NCBI GenBank assembly: GCA_903853785.1
Contig: CAINUM010000063.1
Location: 1-64,000 of the forward strand
Direction of reading: 5' to 3'
DNA length: 64,000 nt
Source of the DNA: Candidatus Magasanikiibacteriota bacterium
GTDB taxonomy: Bacteria; Patescibacteriota; Patescibacteriia; Magasanikbacterales; GWA2-37-8
A program made the translations under genes and the position numbers. This document shows, in pieces, positions 1 through 8,202 of the stretch (its first letter is position 1; each line of letters starts with the position of its first letter). The notes under the pieces were generated by a model that saw only the letters and a list, made by a program, of their open reading frames with translations, ran no database searches and was not told where the DNA came from.

Positions 1-940
1 TAGTACAAACATATTTTTCGAGTTCCTTGTGTGCCTTAATTATGGTATGGCCACCAGGTTGTTCATAAATGCCACGTACCTTAAGTCCAACCACCCTATC
101 TTCAATGTGGTGTACGATACCAACACCATGTTTTCCTGCGATTATATTTAGTTTAATTATTAAATCGGCCATTTTCAACGATTCACCGTTTAACGCCACT
201 GGAAGACCTTTTACAAATTCTATTGTTATTATTTCTTCTTCGTTTGGTGCGTCTTTTGGGTGAGTGCAAACTTGTAATATTTTTTCTAATGGAGGTATTA
301 ACTCTGGTTTTTCAATTTCTCCTCCTTCAGATGTCACACCCCACATATTGTCATCTGATGAATACGGTTTATCGATACTGTGGGGGACCGGAATGTTATT
401 TTTTCTAGCGTATTCTATTTCTTCATCTCGTCCCATACCCCATTCACGTACTGGAGCAATAACTTTTATGTCTGGATTTAAGGTTACAATTGTACCTTCT
501 AATCGAACCTGGTCATTACCTTTTCCGGTACATCCATGGGCGATAGTATCCGCTTTCTCTTCTAGCGCCACTCTTACCGCCAATTTTGCCAGCAAGGGGC
601 GACCGATAGGGGTACTTAGATGATAATCACCTTGGTACCTAGCATTTGCTTTAATACCACGAGCAATGTATTTTTCTGCAAATTCATCTTTCGCATCTAT
701 AACAATTGATTTAATAGCGCCTAAAGACAATGCTTTTTGGCGTATCGCTTCTAAATCATCAACTTGTTGGCCAATATCAATACACAAAGCGATGACTTCA
801 GCCTTATATTCGTCCTGAATCCATTTGAGCATCACAGATGTGTCTAATCCGCCAGAATATAGTAATACGACTTTATTTACATCTGCTTTGCTTTTTGGTT
901 CGTACGATGCGATATGTGTGTAGGCAGTTTTGTTATCCAT
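1..940 (-). CDS. argG: Argininosuccinate synthase, C-terminus beyond window
   Basis: Joins citrulline and aspartate with ATP to make argininosuccinate, the penultimate step of arginine synthesis; cytosolic. The reading frame runs from the ATG at 940 to the left edge without a stop, giving 313 residues of a protein usually near 400. The PP-loop motif SGGLDTS lies at residues 29-35, followed by typical blocks such as GCTGKGNDQVR and the WGVTSEGGE region. There is an N-terminal extension of about 20 residues ahead of the first strand. It starts 16 bases after the amidohydrolase stop, so the two are probably cotranscribed. No other arginine gene is in the window, so it may serve citrulline salvage rather than full synthesis (inference). 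Confidence 0.95.
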   Translation of the reverse strand, partial: MDNKTAYTHIASYEPKSKADVNKVVLLYSGGLDTSVMLKWIQDEYKAEVIALCIDIGQQVDDLEAIRQKALSLGAIKSIVIDAKDEFAEKYIARGIKANARYQGDYHLSTPIGRPLLAKLAVRVALEEKADTIAHGCTGKGNDQVRLEGTIVTLNPDIKVIAPVREWGMGRDEEIEYARKNNIPVPHSIDKPYSSDDNMWGVTSEGGEIEKPELIPPLEKILQVCTHPKDAPNEEEIITIEFVKGLPVALNGESLKMADLIIKLNIIAGKHGVGIVHHIEDRVVGLKVRGIYEQPGGHTIIKAHKELEKYVCT

Positions 941-956
941 AGGATAAAATTAATAA

Positions 957-1943
957 TTATTTAATTAATAATATTTTTTGTCCATTTGTTGAAGATATTT
1001 TAGCTAATTCATCAAAATCGTAATATCTACAAGATTCCATAAGAATTCGTAATTCGGTCCACATATCTCCATCAACAAATGGTTGATAAAAATCTTCAAT
1101 ATTATCAGTTCCTAGACCAATTACGATTCCAGCTTTTATCATTTCTGGAACGTTGGCAATAGAATTATGAATTGGAGTTTTGTATTGAGTCATTGCTTTC
1201 ATTGAAAGAGCAGCTGAAGGACACACCACGACACTAATTTGTGAATCAGCAATTTGTTTGTATAATTTTAGTTGATATTTTTTGTTTTGAGCCGCAGCTG
1301 ATATTGTATGAATAGCTACAACTCTGCCTTGGTATTTATGTTTGATTGTATATTTTATTAATTTTTCGGTATCGCGTTCGCGTGGATTGTTTTCCTGATC
1401 AATATGAATGTGGACTGGTTTGTTTAAATTTTTAGCAATAGAAAATAAATAGTCAAAATGTTTGTCATCGTTGGGTCTGTCTTTAGATGGTAAGCCTCCA
1501 GCGATGTCGGCCTTAGCAGTAATTTCTTCGTAAAGTTTTCTGGCGGTAGGTTTTACTAAACCGCCAAGTGGTTGGGTGATTGTAAGAAGGTCGAAAGATT
1601 TTTTTTGCTCATTTTTAATTTTAATAGCTGCGTCTATAGCTTTGTGACCGACAGCACTATATGCGTCTATAAAAGTTGCTGTTTTTTTAATACCTTGGTT
1701 TCTAAATATTTCAATGCCTTTTTTAATTCTATTTTCGATATCTTCTTGAGAGCTATTTTTTTTAATATTGTCACTCATATGCCATTTTGTTTCCATGTCT
1801 AACATTGAAAGATTCAGTTCTGATTTAGTAATATAAAAAGATTTGTCTAAATGGGAATGACAATTAACAAAGCCACCACGTTTTTTTATTTCCGTTAGAA
1901 TACTATCTTTTAAGCTTGGATTTTTTTTGTTTGTATTAGTCAT
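957..1943 (-). CDS. Amidohydrolase, cytosine-deaminase-like
   Basis: A 328-residue metal-dependent hydrolase of the amidohydrolase superfamily. Metal-ligand motifs are in the expected order: HSH at residues 29-31 (in NCHSHLDK), HIH at 178-180, a histidine at 212 (AIHT) and an aspartate at 280 (GTDN). The NCHSHLDK block and the HIHID strand are closest to CodA-type cytosine deaminases and related N-substituted formamide hydrolases. It is about 100 residues shorter than CodA, mainly because the N-terminal beta-sandwich strands are missing. The substrate cannot be fixed from sequence. argG follows 16 bases downstream. The leader contains a small ORF and a terminator hairpin abutting this start codon, which suggests attenuation. 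Confidence 0.75.
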   Translation of the reverse strand: MTNTNKKNPSLKDSILTEIKKRGGFVNCHSHLDKSFYITKSELNLSMLDMETKWHMSDNIKKNSSQEDIENRIKKGIEIFRNQGIKKTATFIDAYSAVGHKAIDAAIKIKNEQKKSFDLLTITQPLGGLVKPTARKLYEEITAKADIAGGLPSKDRPNDDKHFDYLFSIAKNLNKPVHIHIDQENNPRERDTEKLIKYTIKHKYQGRVVAIHTISAAAQNKKYQLKLYKQIADSQISVVVCPSAALSMKAMTQYKTPIHNSIANVPEMIKAGIVIGLGTDNIEDFYQPFVDGDMWTELRILMESCRYYDFDELAKISSTNGQKILLIK

Positions 1944-1976
1944 ATAAAAAAATACTACCGTTTGTCGGTAGTATTA
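1944..1976 (-). terminator. Terminator hairpin abutting the amidohydrolase start
   Basis: On the minus strand a 10-bp stem (AATACTACCG / CGGTAGTATT) with a 5-base loop is followed by a run of T that ends at the ATG at 1943. It can stop transcripts from gatB and also those from the amidohydrolase's own promoter. Confidence 0.7.
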
Positions 1977-2044
1977 AAAGATGATAAATTTAAATAATCT
2001 TCAAGAAATGGTCGGTTTAGTTGGGTAAATAAAATTATTTTCAT
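1955..2044 (-). CDS. Possible 29-residue leader peptide ORF
   Basis: The ATG at 2044 is about 3 bases from the predicted transcription start of the promoter at 2054-2082, so it would be translated leaderless. It encodes MKIILFTQLNRPFLEDYLNL followed by nine more residues, and its TAG stop sits inside the 3' arm of the terminator hairpin. There is no run of a single regulatory codon, so it is not a classical amino-acid attenuator. An ORF of this length can arise by chance in AT-rich DNA. Confidence 0.3.
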   Translation of the reverse strand: MKIILFTQLNRPFLEDYLNLSSFNTTDKR

Positions 2045-2053
2045 ATTTATAAC

Positions 2054-2082
2054 ATTTTATCAGAGTATTTTGTTATTGACAA
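2054..2082 (-). promoter_or_regulatory. Promoter for amidohydrolase-argG
   Basis: On the minus strand, TTGTCA, a 17-base spacer and TAAAAT lie just past the end of gatB. The start point would be near 2047, giving a leader of about 100 bases. Confidence 0.6.
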
Positions 2083-2108
2083 GTAGCAGTATAATAACGT
2101 TTTGGTAT

Positions 2109-3665
2109 TTATTTTAATTTTTCTCTTAACAATTTTTCTACAACAGCTGGATCAGCACTGCCCTCGGTCGCCTTCATCACCATTCCTTTTAAGAATTGTA
2201 AAATTGGCTCTTTTCCAGATTTGAATTGTTCTACTTGAAGTGGATAGTTTTTGATAACTTCATCCACGATTGAACCCAATTTATTTTCATCAACAACCTG
2301 GCCATAACCTTTTTCCTCCATAATATGAGTAGGGTCCATGTCGACTCCAGAATCAAGCATTTCATTCAAAACCTTCTGTGCATTTGTAGAATTTAATTGA
2401 TTGGTAAAAATTAACGCAATTAATTCAGCAAAGTTTTCCGGTTTAATTTTTAATATTTTAATATCAATTTTTCTTTCAGCCATCGCGCCGGCTAATTTTG
2501 AAGTTATCCAACCACCGGTTAGTTTGGCTAGTTGTTGAGAAGGAGATTGTTCATTTTTTATCGACTCCTCAATAAGTTTGTTATTTTTTAAATCACTTAG
2601 CCAGTTTTGTAACTCACTAAAAACATTTTCAGCAAATTCTGCCCAATATTTATCTACTGTTAAAATTTGAGCGTCAGCATAAGAGAAACCATATTCATGA
2701 TGAAAACGGCCGCGTCGGGCAGAAGGTAATTCAGGCAAGCTTAGATCGCCGGCAATTTGTAGTGGGTGAAATGGAGGAATGTCTGGTTCAGGAAAATAAC
2801 GATAATCAGCCGCAGATTCCTTTACACGTTGTAATACAGTTTCACCTTTGTTGTCATCGAGACCTCGAGTTTCTGGGCCCCAAGTTTCGCCGTTATCTAG
2901 CAAAGCAGATTGTCTTTTAATTTCAAAATCAATAGCTTTTTCCATCGCCTTGAAAGAATTTATGTTTTTTACTTCTATTTTGTGATTTAATAGATAATTT
3001 CCAATTGATTTTACCACACCACCGATAATTTCAAATTTACCATCTTCTTGTACGGATATGTTAGCTTCACATCGCATGTGACCTTTTTCCATATCAGCGT
3101 CACTAACGTCGAGATAGCGTAAAATGGTCTGTAATTCCTGGCAGTAAGTTTTGGCTTCACCGCTACTTTGAATATCAGGATCAGAAACTATTTCTACTAA
3201 TGGTACACCAGCACGATTAAAATCAACCAAAGTATTGCCGTCAGTTCCGTGGGTCAGTTTAGCAGTATCCTCTTCAAGATGAACACGAGTAATACCGATT
3301 TTGGTTGTGTCGCGGTGATTTTTGCCTGGTAAAAATTCTAAATCAACCGAACCGTGTTCACCGATAGGTAAATCAAATTGTGAAATTTGGTAAGCTTTTG
3401 GAAGATCAGGATAAAAATAATGTTTACGATCAAATTTAGAATATTCATTTATTTTACAACCCAAAGCCTTGGCAATTTTAGTTGCCCAAGTGATGGCGGT
3501 TTTATTTGGGGTTGGAAGTGTACCTGGGTGGGCGAGACATGTTTCGCAAATATTGGTATTCGGCGCGTCGCGATCTGGATTGTTAGCGCAAGCGCAAAAC
3601 ATTTTGCTCTTGGTTTTGAGCTCCACATGAATTTCTAGGCCGATAATGGGGGTATACTTTTTCAT
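2109..3665 (-). CDS. gatB: Asp-tRNA(Asn)/Glu-tRNA(Gln) amidotransferase subunit B
   Basis: GatB binds mischarged Glu-tRNA(Gln) or Asp-tRNA(Asn) and activates the side chain for transamidation, using ammonia channelled from GatA. The chosen ATG at 3665 gives the family N-terminus MKKYTPIIGLEIHVEL, while the ATG at 3674 would add only MLT. Family blocks include CETCLAHPGTLP, RKHYFYPDLPK, DFNRAGVPLVEIVS and the ADYRYFPEPDIPP segment, followed by a GatB/YqeY tail. The 518 residues are slightly longer than usual. It is last in the minus-strand run that begins with dCMP deaminase. gatA and gatC are not in the window. Its presence implies indirect Gln- or Asn-tRNA charging. Confidence 0.96.
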   Translation of the reverse strand: MKKYTPIIGLEIHVELKTKSKMFCACANNPDRDAPNTNICETCLAHPGTLPTPNKTAITWATKIAKALGCKINEYSKFDRKHYFYPDLPKAYQISQFDLPIGEHGSVDLEFLPGKNHRDTTKIGITRVHLEEDTAKLTHGTDGNTLVDFNRAGVPLVEIVSDPDIQSSGEAKTYCQELQTILRYLDVSDADMEKGHMRCEANISVQEDGKFEIIGGVVKSIGNYLLNHKIEVKNINSFKAMEKAIDFEIKRQSALLDNGETWGPETRGLDDNKGETVLQRVKESAADYRYFPEPDIPPFHPLQIAGDLSLPELPSARRGRFHHEYGFSYADAQILTVDKYWAEFAENVFSELQNWLSDLKNNKLIEESIKNEQSPSQQLAKLTGGWITSKLAGAMAERKIDIKILKIKPENFAELIALIFTNQLNSTNAQKVLNEMLDSGVDMDPTHIMEEKGYGQVVDENKLGSIVDEVIKNYPLQVEQFKSGKEPILQFLKGMVMKATEGSADPAVVEKLLREKLK

Positions 3666-3688
3666 GGTTAGCAACTTGTTAAACGTAA

Positions 3689-4444
3689 TTATTTAATAAT
3701 TTGAGGGTTGTTTAAAATTGGATTTTCCTTAGCACTAAAATATAAAATAGCATCGCTCCAGATAAAAATTGGTAATGTAAGCGCTGCTATAATTCCGCTA
3801 ACTAAAGATAAAATAAGGTCTATTTTAACAGCCGAAGGGTTGAAAATATAATCGATAATATCAGGAATAACAATATTTAAAATAACCACAACTATTATAA
3901 AAATTATTTTTGGTATGACGATTCTAAAAGCCATTTTAAACCAACGACCCACCACCAACTGTTTGCTACTTTTTAAACTATTTAATTTTGTTTGGTCTTC
4001 AAATATAATTATATAATTTACAAAATAATACCAGATTGAAAAAATAATACCAGGTATTAAGAACAAGATACTTCCAGTAATTATAATTAAGGCTACCAAC
4101 AAAGAAAGTAATAGGGTTGGAATTATATATTGTGCAGTTTTGATATAACTTTCTTTAAAAGTAGGAATAGGTAAGTTTTTTTGAATAAATTGAATTGATT
4201 TCATGATTGCTAAACTCGTCCAAATACCCAAAAATGACAAAGCCATAATAATGAGGGTAATGGTCAAATCTACAGAAAGACTAGATAATTTTGTATAGGC
4301 ATTGAGAAAAAGTCCAGCAAAGCCCAAAAAGTATCGAATTATAAAACCTGCTATCAACACACCTAAAAAAGGTGTAAAATGTCGCAATGTTTTTAAATAG
4401 TTATTCCAACTTTGGTGAATTAGTTCCGAAATTGTAATTAACAT
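3689..4444 (-). CDS. Polytopic membrane protein, function unknown
   Basis: A 251-residue hydrophobic protein with about six transmembrane segments, roughly at residues 20-45, 58-80, 105-130, 135-155, 175-200 and 215-240. The soluble N-terminus contains ELIHQSWNNYLKTLRHF. The pattern resembles uncharacterised multi-spanning proteins related to glycerophosphodiesterase membrane domains, with a LIPGIIFSIWYYF helix typical of that group, but no catalytic motif is present. It lies one base after tmk and 23 bases before the gatB start. That makes it part of the operon without clarifying its role. Confidence 0.6.
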   Translation of the reverse strand: MLITISELIHQSWNNYLKTLRHFTPFLGVLIAGFIIRYFLGFAGLFLNAYTKLSSLSVDLTITLIIMALSFLGIWTSLAIMKSIQFIQKNLPIPTFKESYIKTAQYIIPTLLLSLLVALIIITGSILFLIPGIIFSIWYYFVNYIIIFEDQTKLNSLKSSKQLVVGRWFKMAFRIVIPKIIFIIVVVILNIVIPDIIDYIFNPSAVKIDLILSLVSGIIAALTLPIFIWSDAILYFSAKENPILNNPQIIK

Positions 4445-4445
4445 A

Positions 4446-5150
4446 TTATTTTAAAATTGTTTTTAATAAATTTACCGCGTGTTCATTCATTATATCAATT
4501 TTTTCATCTCCCGACAAATAGTGTAGTTGGGTGCCTAGACTGGAAAAAAACCTGCCGTATTTATCTTCGTGGTATTTTTGTGAAGATTTTTTCATAAAAT
4601 CAATTTTTTCAAAAATCGCATCATCTTGTTTGTGGGTTCTAGACACCAACCGTTCAAAGGCAATTTCTGGCTCGATCTTCATTAGGATTAGGTGATCAGG
4701 GCGGTTTTGAGCTGCCAATCGATTTCCAACCAGGTCAGCCACTGTTTCCAGAGTAAGAGTTTGATCTTGAGCTGGCTGATAAGCCAAAGAAGTACTTAAT
4801 CCACGATCTTGAATAATCGTCTTTCCTTTTGCTAAAAGAGGGATGATGATCTTCGTGTAAAGAACTAGTCGGTCAAGCGAGTGAGCGTCAGCGATCGCTT
4901 CGGCTGAATAATTATTTTTATTATTTATGAGTTCTTCACGTAAAACTTTTCCAATTCCAGTATAAGTGGGTTCGGCAGAAAAAATATAATCAAAATTTTC
5001 CATTTCTTGTAGCTCTGGATAGCGATCGTTTTCTTTTAAATAATTTTTCAAATCAAAAATTGTTTTACCCTGATCGGATAAATATTTTTTCCAAGCAGAA
5101 ACGATCGTGCTTTTTCCGCTACCATCAATACCATCAATCATGATTAGCAT
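4446..5150 (-). CDS. tmk: Thymidylate kinase
   Basis: Phosphorylates dTMP to dTDP. The P-loop GIDGSGKST is at residues 7-15 and the DR-type substrate motif appears as QDRGLSTSLAYQ. The domain order matches bacterial Tmk, and at 234 residues it is slightly longer than the usual 205-215. It starts one base after the stop of folA and stops one base before the next start. With thymidylate synthase, dUTPase and dCMP deaminase upstream, it completes the route from dCMP to dTDP. Confidence 0.93.
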   Translation of the reverse strand: MLIMIDGIDGSGKSTIVSAWKKYLSDQGKTIFDLKNYLKENDRYPELQEMENFDYIFSAEPTYTGIGKVLREELINNKNNYSAEAIADAHSLDRLVLYTKIIIPLLAKGKTIIQDRGLSTSLAYQPAQDQTLTLETVADLVGNRLAAQNRPDHLILMKIEPEIAFERLVSRTHKQDDAIFEKIDFMKKSSQKYHEDKYGRFFSSLGTQLHYLSGDEKIDIMNEHAVNLLKTILK

Positions 5151-5151
5151 A

Positions 5152-5628
5152 CTATTTTATTTTTTGATAAGTCACAAATGAAAAACCATCACGGTCGTCT
5201 CTGCCAGTTTCTTGCCAGATATTTTTATTTATTTCTGGAAAAAAAGTGTCACCTTCTGGTGACTGGTGAATTTCGGTGATATATAAGGTATCAACACGAT
5301 CGACGGTTTGACGATAAATACTAGCACCACCACAAATAAATACGTTTTCATCGTTTAGTTTTTCAAAAACTTCATCAAGAGAATGTAATATTCTCACACC
5401 CTCGGCTGCTTTATAATTTTTATCCAATGTTACTACAACCGTTTGGCGTCCTGGCAACGGTTTACCGACATAACCTAAAATGGATTCGTATGTGGCTTGT
5501 CCCATCACACAAGTTTTACCAAGAGTCATGGTTTTAAAATATTGAAAATCCTCTGGAACATTCCAAGGAATTTTGTTATTTTTTCCGATACAATTATTTT
5601 CAGCCACGGCAGCAATTAGAGAAAACAT
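5152..5628 (-). CDS. folA: Dihydrofolate reductase
   Basis: Reduces dihydrofolate with NADPH, regenerating the folate oxidised by thymidylate synthase. At 158 residues it has standard length. It shows the N-terminal strand SLIAAVAENNCIGKNNKIPW, an acidic substrate residue in PEDFQYF, the cofactor motif LPGRQTVVVT and the FICGGASIYRQ loop. It is placed between a GNAT-like gene and tmk with gaps of 1-2 bases, as expected for a thymidylate-cycle operon. Confidence 0.95.
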   Translation of the reverse strand: MFSLIAAVAENNCIGKNNKIPWNVPEDFQYFKTMTLGKTCVMGQATYESILGYVGKPLPGRQTVVVTLDKNYKAAEGVRILHSLDEVFEKLNDENVFICGGASIYRQTVDRVDTLYITEIHQSPEGDTFFPEINKNIWQETGRDDRDGFSFVTYQKIK

Positions 5629-5630
5629 AA

Positions 5631-6323
5631 TTATTTTTTTCTTCTTAGGGTTAATAACCAGTTGGTGGGATCTAAATTTTCTTGATCTGTGATTGGTTGT
5701 AAATCAGTTCCCTCCCAACCATTTGTTGTAAGCTGTTCTAATTTAGCTAAGTCCGATAAAGAAATATTTACAGTTTCAAATTTTGTTTCGACGTCAACTT
5801 TTGCATTCTTTAATAAACAGCTACCAACATGTTCTTTGGCATCTTCGGCAATATCAATTATAGTAAAACCTTGTTTTAGTTTTAGACGAAGCGAAGGGAT
5901 GTTTGTTGAAGCGATATGAGTTTGTAGCCACTCAAATTTATTTTCTTGATTTTCACACCATTCTTGTCTTTTTTTATCTATTTGGCTAGCTAATCCCTGC
6001 TTTCTTTTTTCAAGCTCTACATATACTCCAGTCAATTCACCGAATCGTTTTCCATTTCTTAGTGTGCAACCCAAAACAGACCCTCCAGCAATAAAATTAT
6101 TATTTTCATCGCGGATAGCAAAATTACTTACACTGTCATCATAGTCACAAAATGGTTCACGAATCATTTGACGAGTGAGTGTGGCATTTGGAATATGTTC
6201 TCTTTTGTCCTTTGGTTTAGAATCGTACCATTTTTTATATAAAATACTTTGGCCTTTATCTAATAGCTCAATGTTATTTCCTGGTACTATTCTTTGTGGT
6301 TCACCTCCTGTAAATGCACTCAT
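5631..6323 (-). CDS. Putative GNAT-family acetyltransferase
   Basis: A 230-residue soluble protein. The stretch at about residues 85-135 (FIAGGSVLGCTL, then GVYVELEKRKQGLASQI) resembles the beta4-alpha3 acetyl-CoA binding element of GNAT enzymes, with the usual R/Q-x-x-G-x-A changed to RKQGLA. A second conserved-looking block, LRLKLKQGFTI, resembles the GNAT 'F-Y-x-x-x-G-F' strand. It sits between thyA and folA with 1-2 base gaps, so it is coexpressed with dTMP synthesis, but its substrate is unknown. A GGAGGTGA tract lies inside its first codons and is probably coincidental, because no start codon follows at the right distance. Confidence 0.5.
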   Translation of the reverse strand: MSAFTGGEPQRIVPGNNIELLDKGQSILYKKWYDSKPKDKREHIPNATLTRQMIREPFCDYDDSVSNFAIRDENNNFIAGGSVLGCTLRNGKRFGELTGVYVELEKRKQGLASQIDKKRQEWCENQENKFEWLQTHIASTNIPSLRLKLKQGFTIIDIAEDAKEHVGSCLLKNAKVDVETKFETVNISLSDLAKLEQLTTNGWEGTDLQPITDQENLDPTNWLLTLRRKK

Positions 6324-6324
6324 A

Positions 6325-7197
6325 TTATATGGCTATAGCCAATTCAATTTTAGAATAACTTTGATAGCCTTCAATTTTTGAATCACCACATTGCCAATCA
6401 AAAATTGAGGTAAAATTTTCAGTAACAAATTTTGGTAGAGGATATAGGTTTGGATTCCTAGTTAGTTGTTCTCTAGCTCCTTCAAGATGATTTACATAAA
6501 TATGGACATCAGCTAAAAAGCCAACAAGTTTACCTTCTTGTAATCCAGTTTCTTTGGCTAACAAGTGCAGTAAAGTAGCGTAACTAGCAATATTAAACGG
6601 AAGACCAAGCATGGTGTCGACAGAACGTTGGTTCCATAACAAATTTAGTTTTCCATTTATTACAGTTACCTGAAAACCATAATGGCAAGGTGGTAAAGCC
6701 ATTTCATGAAGAGCTAGTGGGTTCCAAGCCATAACAATCATACGACGGTCATTTGGGTCAGTTTTTAATTTTTCAATTATTTTTTTAAGTTGATCAACAC
6801 CCTGATTTACATAGTCAGTTTCAAAATTATAATACGGTGCATTAAAATGTCGCCATTGAAACCCATAAATCGGACCAAGGTCGCGTTCCTCTTTCATTCG
6901 TTGTTTTGATTTTTCATCATGACCATAGGGTGCTTTTTTTGGGTATGCCCATTCATCCCAGATGTGGTTGTTGTGGTCTTGCAACCATTTCTTATCGGTT
7001 TTGCCTTTTATAAAAAATTCCAATTCAGAAGCAATAACTTTGTATGGCATTTTTTTTGTGGTTAACAAAGGAAAGCCCGTGCTCATATCATGTTCAAAGA
7101 TTGCCCCGGCGGTCGCAATTGTATCGATGCCAGTGCGATTCATTTTTCTTTCTCCTTGTTCCAAAACTTTTTTTACAATATCTAAATATGCTTGCAT
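6325..7197 (-). CDS. thyA: Thymidylate synthase
   Basis: Methylates dUMP to dTMP using methylene-tetrahydrofolate, releasing dihydrofolate. At 290 residues it carries the catalytic cysteine in PPCHYGFQ (Cys171), the dUMP-phosphate arginines in DPNDRRMIV, the QRSVDTMLGLPFNIASY block and the HIYVNH element. It is the classical folate-consuming type, which fits the folA gene two positions downstream in the same operon. Confidence 0.97.
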   Translation of the reverse strand: MQAYLDIVKKVLEQGERKMNRTGIDTIATAGAIFEHDMSTGFPLLTTKKMPYKVIASELEFFIKGKTDKKWLQDHNNHIWDEWAYPKKAPYGHDEKSKQRMKEERDLGPIYGFQWRHFNAPYYNFETDYVNQGVDQLKKIIEKLKTDPNDRRMIVMAWNPLALHEMALPPCHYGFQVTVINGKLNLLWNQRSVDTMLGLPFNIASYATLLHLLAKETGLQEGKLVGFLADVHIYVNHLEGAREQLTRNPNLYPLPKFVTENFTSIFDWQCGDSKIEGYQSYSKIELAIAI

Positions 7198-7203
7198 ATA
7201 AAA

Positions 7204-7638
7204 TTATATTTCTCCGGTAGAACCAAAACCACCGCGAGATTTATCATTAATTTCTTCAACTTCTTCCCATTCTCCTTGTTCAATTTTTAAAAACATACCT
7301 TGAGCAATACGTTCTCCTTTTTCTACAATAACAGTTTGCTCGGTAAAATTATAAACGGAAATTAAAATTTCATCAGTTGGTCCGCAATAGTCACTATCAA
7401 TTGTACCAATACCATTGGCTAACATCAGCCCTTTTTTTGTAGCTAAGCTCGAACGAGCGGCTAAAGTAAGGACATAACCAATCGGTGTTCCGATAATTAA
7501 TCCTGAAGAAATACGGGCAATCTGTTTTGGTTCAATTGTAGTTTGTGAAGCTGCTGATAAATCAAACGCCGCGGAACCAGAAGTGTGGTAGCGTGGTAGG
7601 GGAAGTGATTTATCTAAACGTTTGATTTTAATCTGCAT
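7204..7638 (-). CDS. dut: dUTP diphosphatase
   Basis: Hydrolyses dUTP to dUMP, supplying thymidylate synthase and keeping uracil out of DNA. At 144 residues it has the five trimeric-dUTPase motifs in order: SAAFDL (I), ARSSLA (II), NGIGTIDSDYCG (III), KGERIAQ (IV) and the C-terminal RGGFGSTG arm (V). It lies 6 bases before thyA in the operon. Confidence 0.95.
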   Translation of the reverse strand: MQIKIKRLDKSLPLPRYHTSGSAAFDLSAASQTTIEPKQIARISSGLIIGTPIGYVLTLAARSSLATKKGLMLANGIGTIDSDYCGPTDEILISVYNFTEQTVIVEKGERIAQGMFLKIEQGEWEEVEEINDKSRGGFGSTGEI

Positions 7639-7641
7639 AGT

Positions 7642-8193
7642 TTATAAGTATTTAGAGACCATTTTATCTAGTTGTTTATAGGTATTTTCTATAGTTCCAT
7701 TATTATCAACCGTAAAATTTGCAGTTTGAGCAATAGCCAAAATTTGTTGTTCGGACTCTTGAAGACTTTCCTTTGCGAATTCTTCCCAAGTTTTGGTGGC
7801 ATCATCTGGTTTTTCACCCCGATTTGCTAATCTTGAAAATCTAACGCGTTCATCTGCCTTAATATAAATTAAAACAAAATTAGATAATTCTTTTAGATAT
7901 GGAACATCGCTTGGTCGTCGTACTCCCTCGGTAATAATAATATCTGAAGTAGAGTTTTTTGCATCTTGAGCAATTACTTTTGACATGATATCGTCACCAA
8001 AATTTTGGCGTAAAGTTGTAGAAATAAGTTGTAAATTGCCTCTATTTGGCTCAATATACATTCTTTTTAGTACATCATAGAGCATGTCTGAAAAACGAAA
8101 AGTAACCGCATTGAATTTCTTTTTTAGATATTCAGTTGCGGTAGTTTTTCCAGCGGCATTTTCTCCAACGATCCCAATTATTAATTTTGCCAT
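7642..8193 (-). CDS. P-loop nucleotide kinase-like protein
   Basis: A 183-residue P-loop NTPase. Walker A is GENAAGKT at residues 10-17, and a possible Walker B region, DIIITEGVRRPSD, precedes a lid-like arginine-rich stretch (FSRLANRGEKPDD). The overall pattern resembles dephospho-CoA kinase or deoxynucleoside monophosphate kinases. Its position between dCMP deaminase and dUTPase favours a deoxynucleotide substrate, but that is inferred from context only. Confidence 0.6.
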   Translation of the reverse strand: MAKLIIGIVGENAAGKTTATEYLKKKFNAVTFRFSDMLYDVLKRMYIEPNRGNLQLISTTLRQNFGDDIMSKVIAQDAKNSTSDIIITEGVRRPSDVPYLKELSNFVLIYIKADERVRFSRLANRGEKPDDATKTWEEFAKESLQESEQQILAIAQTANFTVDNNGTIENTYKQLDKMVSKYL

Positions 8194-8202
8194 ATTGATA
8201 CA

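Noticed and set aside
6290..6323. GGAGGTGA near the start of the GNAT-like gene as a ribosome site for a shorter start
   Set aside because: No ATG, GTG or TTG follows in frame at a suitable distance; the bases simply encode Gly-Gly-Glu.
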